From Branchiostoma belcheri (Eukaryota; Chordata; Leptocardii; Amphioxiformes; Branchiostomatidae), in contig NW_017804242.1 in NCBI RefSeq assembly GCF_001625305.1, forward strand, positions 1,282,483 through 1,346,482: DNA of 64,000 bases, read 5' to 3'. Below the pieces are notes generated by a model, which was not told the DNA's origin, searched no databases, and saw nothing but the letters and a program-made list of their open reading frames with translations. The translations under genes were made by a program, and so were the position numbers. This document shows, piece by piece, positions 60,601 through 64,000 of this stretch (its first letter is position 1; each line of letters opens with the position of its first letter).

Positions 60601-63514
60601 AAGTTTTGGGATCACACACATGGCAAAGGGAAAGATAACAATAAAACCAAAGAAGAAAAAAAAAACTCGACTGGTCACAAAACACATAATAACCAACAGA
60701 GTGGCGGGTTCAGTGTTGAAGTAACGAGCAATGACGTTAAACCAGGTCCTTTATACTTTCTACCAGACCCTACACTCGGCTACATACGGAAGAAAGACCA
60801 GGCCTGTACCGGCGGGCTGTTCAACATCAGCGACCACGGCAACACGAGCCTGGCCACCTGTGCGCACCTCTGTACGGCCTCGGGATCGTGCGGGGCGTTC
60901 GTGCACGTGCCGGGCGACTCCGACAACTCCTGCAGGCTCAAACGGTCCTGCCCGACACCGGCCAACCTCACCGGGGCGGATCTGTACTTCAAACGGCGTG
61001 AGTTAAGCGCACAGTGTTTTCTGTGTTGTACCAAGCGCTGCAGCGTATGCATAAACAATTAACCAGTTCTTGACGTTTGAACTTGGCTTTTGCCATCCAT
61101 CATTTTGTGTCATTACATTTTCATGCCATCTTGCATTAATAGTAGTTCCCACTTTACTAATATTGATAAAATGTATCTATCTGATATTGATAACTGTTAT
61201 TGGCAACTATGTATTGATCTGAAACTGGCAATTATGTATTGATTTGATATTGATAACTATGTATTGATCTGATATTGATAAAATGTATTGATCTAGTATT
61301 GATAACAATGTATTGATATTGATAGTGTATTCAACTGATATCGATTACAATTCATTGATAACTAAGAATTCCTCTGTTTTAAAGCTCACCCCTGGCCGTA
61401 CAGCGACGATGAAGGTAAAGCTGATTTTGTATCTTTAGTGTTGGGGGATGTCGGGAAAGCTTCTATACTGTGATGCCTGAACATTTGTTAAACCAAATAC
61501 ATGTACTTCAAAAAACCTAAAAGATTTGAGTAATTCTTTTCCTATCCTACCAGTTTGTAGGTTTTGGTTGGAGTACCTAGCTAGTTTGCAATTTACTTGC
61601 ATATACAATTCCTCTTCATATATTTTATATGATCACAGTATATGTGACATAGTTATTATGCATTGTAACCTTATTTTAAGCTTTGCATGTCTGTATCTGT
61701 TTTTGTACTTTTGTAATGTTAGATGGCGACATGAACATAAGCTTTAGCTTGAGTGGGTCGTCATCCTGTCCTTTTTGTCATTAAATGTTGTAATAAAAAA
61801 TTATGGAAAAATCCAGTGGAGGAACTCTGATGTAATATGTAATAATGCTCTTCATGCTGTTTTTCTCATAGTTTGCAACGCCACCGCTGCTAACCGCACA
61901 GAGACAGTGTTCACGTGAGTATGTTCGTATTGTCTAGTACTGTACATTTGTTTATTATTTATTATTTGTTTATTTACCATTTGCACGTATATTAAAAACA
62001 ATTACACAATCAAATAATAATAATCAAAGAATGTGCGGGGTAGGCCAGAAACCTGGGTGTTTTTTCTAGAGGCCTACCCCAAGCAAAGATAACTTATGAC
62101 AAAACATATTTAAATTAAACATCAAAATTAAACAATGAAATAATTAAACAATGATTAATTAAACAAAATCAAGACACAGAAATAATAACTGAAGTGTATA
62201 AACTAACTAAAACGAAATTAAACAAAAGTCTTATACCTTATACATAACTCTGTTGATCACGACTGTTCCGTTTATTGGTTTTAAGAGATATTTGTAATGC
62301 TTTTAATCGTATGTCGAGAGATCTTCGCTCGTTTTTTTATTGCATTTTATATTATCTTTGTAACATTCAACAAATTTCATGTCGCACTTTCTGTGTACAT
62401 GCCAGTTGATTTAATTAAACTGAACTAATAACTACCTGGAAATAATAATGGTTGAAGTAATAAGGTAAACAGCAGTGTGCACTGGCACTCTGCTTTGCAC
62501 ACAGGCCTTCGGCGCAAAGACCGTTGATAGAAATCATACCAGACTGTTTTCAGGACCCGAGGACATACACTCCAACACAAGCTCCTCGGCTCCAGGGCTA
62601 ACATGCCCCCAAAGGAACTGTACTGCAGGCCTCCCTGAATTAGACCCTACGAAACATGTCTCAGGGTCCAGCTCAAGAGTATGTTGGGTCTGGAGCTGAG
62701 AAGCTGACCTGTGGGCCCTTTAAACAGTCTGGCGTCAAGGTGACTGTTTACTGCGGTGTGAGGGTCAGGGATAACATGAAATGTTGTGTTTCAGTATCGT
62801 CTGTCCTCCCGGCTGTGCGTCCGTCGCAGGACCAATCTTTGGTGATGGGATGTACAGCACGGTAAGTACAAGATCTCGATCGAAAATAGTTTTCATGCAA
62901 GAGCATTTAGCAGCCCTATAGCGACTTACTAAAGTGTTTAAACGTTTTCTTTTTGAGGTATGAGGGAAGAGGTCAGGATCACATAAGGCTATGTTAATTT
63001 GATTATATGGATGACATCAATGAGCGCATGAATTTTCGTCCTTCTCCAAAAAAGTTTTTGACCATACTGTAAATCGTACAAAATGAGCGAATATGTGAGT
63101 CTTATGTTGCAAAACAAGTGTTGGAAAACCATACTTATGTCATAGAATTCAGAAATCAATACTATTATTATTATTTAGTCATTTGTTCAACCTTCATGAC
63201 CGCGCAGATTTCATGTTTGGGGTCAGGTTTGCAGTTCCTAGCTAGGATGTCATCCATATGATCAAATCAACATGGCCTAAAGTATAGCAAGGATACGGGT
63301 TGCACTGAAGTCTTAAAAAATCCATAGACATAATATATCCTCATAAATGCAGTGGTACACGTTTCTGTTTCACTCTGTAGAACTCGTCTGTGTGTAAAGC
63401 GGCTGTTCATCACGGGTGGATCATGGACGAACTGGGAGGAGCCGTGACCGTTCGGAAGTTCATCCTGGCCAGACTTGCTAAACCAATTACGCACCACGGG
63501 GTGAGCGCTCTCGA
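54639..63514 (+). CDS. Inverted paralogue of the lectin receptor, N-terminal part (3' end outside window)
   Basis: Exons 54639-54729 (signal peptide MWWFSASIFVLSVGLGHC), 60767-60997 (PAN), 61385-61414, 61872-61914, 62795-62861 and 63381-63514 (LCCL). Each matches an exon of the left receptor in order, phase and length, on the opposite strand. The PAN exon differs at only 4 of 231 bases, the LCCL exons at about 13%. The two linker exons equivalent to 13862-13980 and 13757-13781 are decayed, but joining exon 61872-61914 directly to 62795 (phase 2 to 2) restores an open frame. Intron 1 is 6 kb against 2.9 kb-free 2.2 kb on the left, because of repeat insertion. It may be a working paralogue or an ageing pseudogene; no stop is seen in the exons listed. 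Confidence 0.75.
55051..55260 (+). repeat. Dispersed block R, copy 2
   Basis: Same order of words as copy 1 (GTTGTTGAAGATGCCATACG, TTCACTATATGTTTTTCTG, CAACCATCCAAACTC), cut at ACAATACT by the following LINE end. Confidence 0.85.
55262..55680 (+). mobile_element. CR1/L2-like LINE 3' end with tail
   Basis: Translates in pieces to MSRLCMMYKMTNKLVDV, then the WNSLSPSTVGELSLDSFK-type C-terminus with frame breaks, followed by GTGTTACGCCGAAGGGCGG and ATACAGATACAGA tail. A 3' fragment, not coding now. Confidence 0.8.
55683..56072 (+). repeat. Dispersed block R copy 3 plus truncated LINE end
   Basis: Block R words repeat at 55683-55890, then the same LINE 3' body (CTATGAAAGACAGACG ... AGTGGAACTCGCTGTCACC) continues to 56072 where the RTE-like LINE is inserted. 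The interrupted remainder resumes at 58994. Confidence 0.85.
56070..58997 (-). mobile_element. RTE-like non-LTR retrotransposon, 5'-truncated and frameshifted
   Basis: Minus-strand open frame 56568-58979 codes an AP endonuclease remnant (NAYAPTL, LLGDFNARVG, SDHSLVASRV) and a reverse transcriptase (LPSGKAPGQDGIPAE, FRGISLLSITGKAIARI, GFRAGRSTTDMIF, AFVDLTKAFDTV, KQGCVMAPTLFSIY, and LLFADDAAL with FADD in place of YADD). A frameshift near 56715 moves the C-terminal part into another frame (56111-56700: LLYGSEAWTVYSRQEKRL, RLRWLGHVARMDDNRLP, and a Cys/His finger CCRFCGRACRARIGCTSHERRC). The endonuclease start is missing. It interrupts an older LINE copy, with CATT repeated at both edges as a short target duplication. 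Database hits to craniofacial development protein 2-like would reflect this element. Confidence 0.9.
58994..59140 (+). mobile_element. Remainder of the interrupted LINE 3' end and tail
   Basis: ATTAGATAGCCTTTAAACAATG, then GTGTAACAAGTCGTTCGGTG and the GTGTTACGCCGAGGGGCGG tail. It completes the copy broken at 56072. Confidence 0.8.
59145..59420 (+). repeat. Dispersed block R, copy 4
   Basis: GTTGTTGAAGATGTCATACG, TCATATGCATAACATTTCC, CAACCATCCAAACGC and onward to ATCACGATCACGTTCC. It lacks the LINE found in copies 2 and 3, so its junction shows the empty arrangement. Confidence 0.8.
59690..59935 (+). mobile_element. CR1/L2-like LINE 3' end with tail
   Basis: FKYQPRIEVSKNSYFPRT, LDWNSLPPSTVGG and NKSFGVI, then TGTGTTACGCCGAAAGGCGG and CCGATACAGATACAG. 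A further copy of the same family. Confidence 0.8.
59940..60356 (+). mobile_element. Second LINE family 3' end with (CATT)n tail
   Basis: Frame 59950-60198 gives CQIYIDEYHFIMTCPAYTLDR and ends LLKRRSIVTDKNA, typical of a reverse-transcriptase polyprotein C-terminus. It is followed by 3' untranslated sequence, AATAAAGTTCATTCATTCATT, and (CATT)n. Confidence 0.75.
61940..62110. mobile_element. Retroelement remnant with TTTATT start
   Basis: TTTGTTTATTATTTATTATTTG then TTTACCATTTGCACG, followed by inverted words GTAGGCC / GGCCTAC around a TTTTTTC loop. It is related to the start of MVD intron 4. It lies just after the exon 61872-61914 of the right-hand receptor. Confidence 0.5.
62540..62735 (+). 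pseudogene. Decayed linker exons of the right-hand receptor
   Basis: Sequence from the acceptor-like TTTTCAG at about 62548 still aligns to left exon 13862-13980 (ACATACACTCC, GGAACTGTAC, TGAATTAGACCCTA, ACATGTCTC), but the inherited frame meets a stop (CCT CCC TGA). The micro-exon equivalent (CAGTCTGGCGTCAAG with donor GTGACT) has lost its AG acceptor: CTGTGG against GTGTAG on the left. Confidence 0.65.
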
Positions 63515-63587
63515 GTGAGTTCAACCCCTTTTAAATATATAATACTGATCATACACCTTCTCCAGAACATATATAATTGAGCATAGC

Positions 63588-64000
63588 CTCCCGACCTTCT
63601 CCAGACCATGGTCGGGAGTTTAGCTCCTGTCACACAGAGCCGGCCATGGCCTCCCGACCTTCTCCAGACCATGGTCGGGAGTTAAGACCCTGTCACTCAC
63701 AGCCGACCATGGCCTCCCGACCTTCTCCAGACCATGGTTCGGAGTTAAGACCCTGTCACACACAGTCGGCCATGGTATCCCGACCTTCTCCAGACCATGG
63801 TTCGGAGTTAAGACCCTGTCACACACAGTCGGCCATGGTATCCCGACCTTCTCCAGACCATGGTTGGGAGTTAAGACCCTGTCACACATAGCCGGCCATG
63901 GTCTCCCGACCTTCTCCAGACCATGGTCGGGATTTAAGACCCTGTCACTCACAGTCGGCCATGGTCTACCGACCTTCTCCAGACCATGGTCGGGAGTTGA
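63588..64000. repeat. 63-bp tandem repeat, at least 6.5 copies
   Basis: GACCTTCTCCAGACCATGG recurs at 63593, 63656, 63719, 63782, 63845, 63908 and 63971, an exact 63-nt period. Units contain the palindrome GACCATGGTC. The array continues beyond the window. It follows the donor of the LCCL exon at 63514, so it is probably intronic. Confidence 0.97.

Noticed and set aside
61526..61747. 73-codon hydrophobic frame
   Set aside because: Cys/Ile/Leu-rich AT-rich sequence followed by a LINE-like tail; no host homology seen.
62475..62699. 74-codon frame in the right receptor region
   Set aside because: It reads across decayed linker exons in a frame that does not match the inherited phase.
63588..64000. 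CRISPR-like array
   Set aside because: Units are near-identical over the full 63 nt with no unique spacers, and the DNA is eukaryotic.

Overview
The window looks like nuclear DNA of an invertebrate chordate, most probably a lancelet (Branchiostoma). This is inference from content: short GT-AG introns, four housekeeping genes close to their vertebrate counterparts, a large lectin-rich receptor made of shuffled domains, and dense non-LTR, tRNA-SINE and hairpin repeats. No bacterial, organellar or viral gene organisation is seen. Two runs of N (11945-11964 and 54167-54441) mark a draft assembly.

Layout. (1) 153-17712, minus strand: the N-terminal 1948 codons (32 exons whose phases all join) of a giant modular cell-surface protein that runs off the left edge. 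Its order is signal peptide, PAN/apple, LCCL, CUB-like, C-type lectin, F5/8C discoidin, Link, fucolectin with a second C-type lectin exon lying inside it, a further galactose-binding-like domain, second PAN, beta-trefoil, FN3 repeats, Ser/Thr/acidic linker, and a helical stalk like that before GAIN/GPS regions of polycystin-1-like proteins. (2) 19000-21504, minus: an intronless gene for a repeat-bearing basic protein I do not recognise. (3) 23136-52827: a housekeeping block of NUDT2 (-), KIF24 (+), UBAP1 (-) and MVD (+). All four could be rebuilt exon by exon with complete reading frames. (4) 54639 to the right edge, plus strand: an inverted paralogue of the left receptor (signal peptide, PAN, LCCL), whose first intron is swollen by repeats, including a 2.9 kb RTE-like LINE.

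NUDT2, KIF24 and UBAP1 are neighbours in the same order and relative orientation on human 9p13.3 (from memory), so the centre looks like an ancient linkage group. It is flanked by a divergent pair of receptor copies. NUDT2/KIF24 and UBAP1/MVD are each divergent pairs; the shorter spacer, UBAP1/MVD, carries CRE- and YY1-like sites.

The most interesting points are the C-type lectin exon splitting the fucolectin domain, the inverted receptor pair with a PAN exon far more alike than the rest (a gene-conversion pattern), introns of MVD and KIF24 whose splice sites abut retroelement ends, a LINE-tail minisatellite inside MVD intron 2, and the unrecognised 27-residue-repeat protein.
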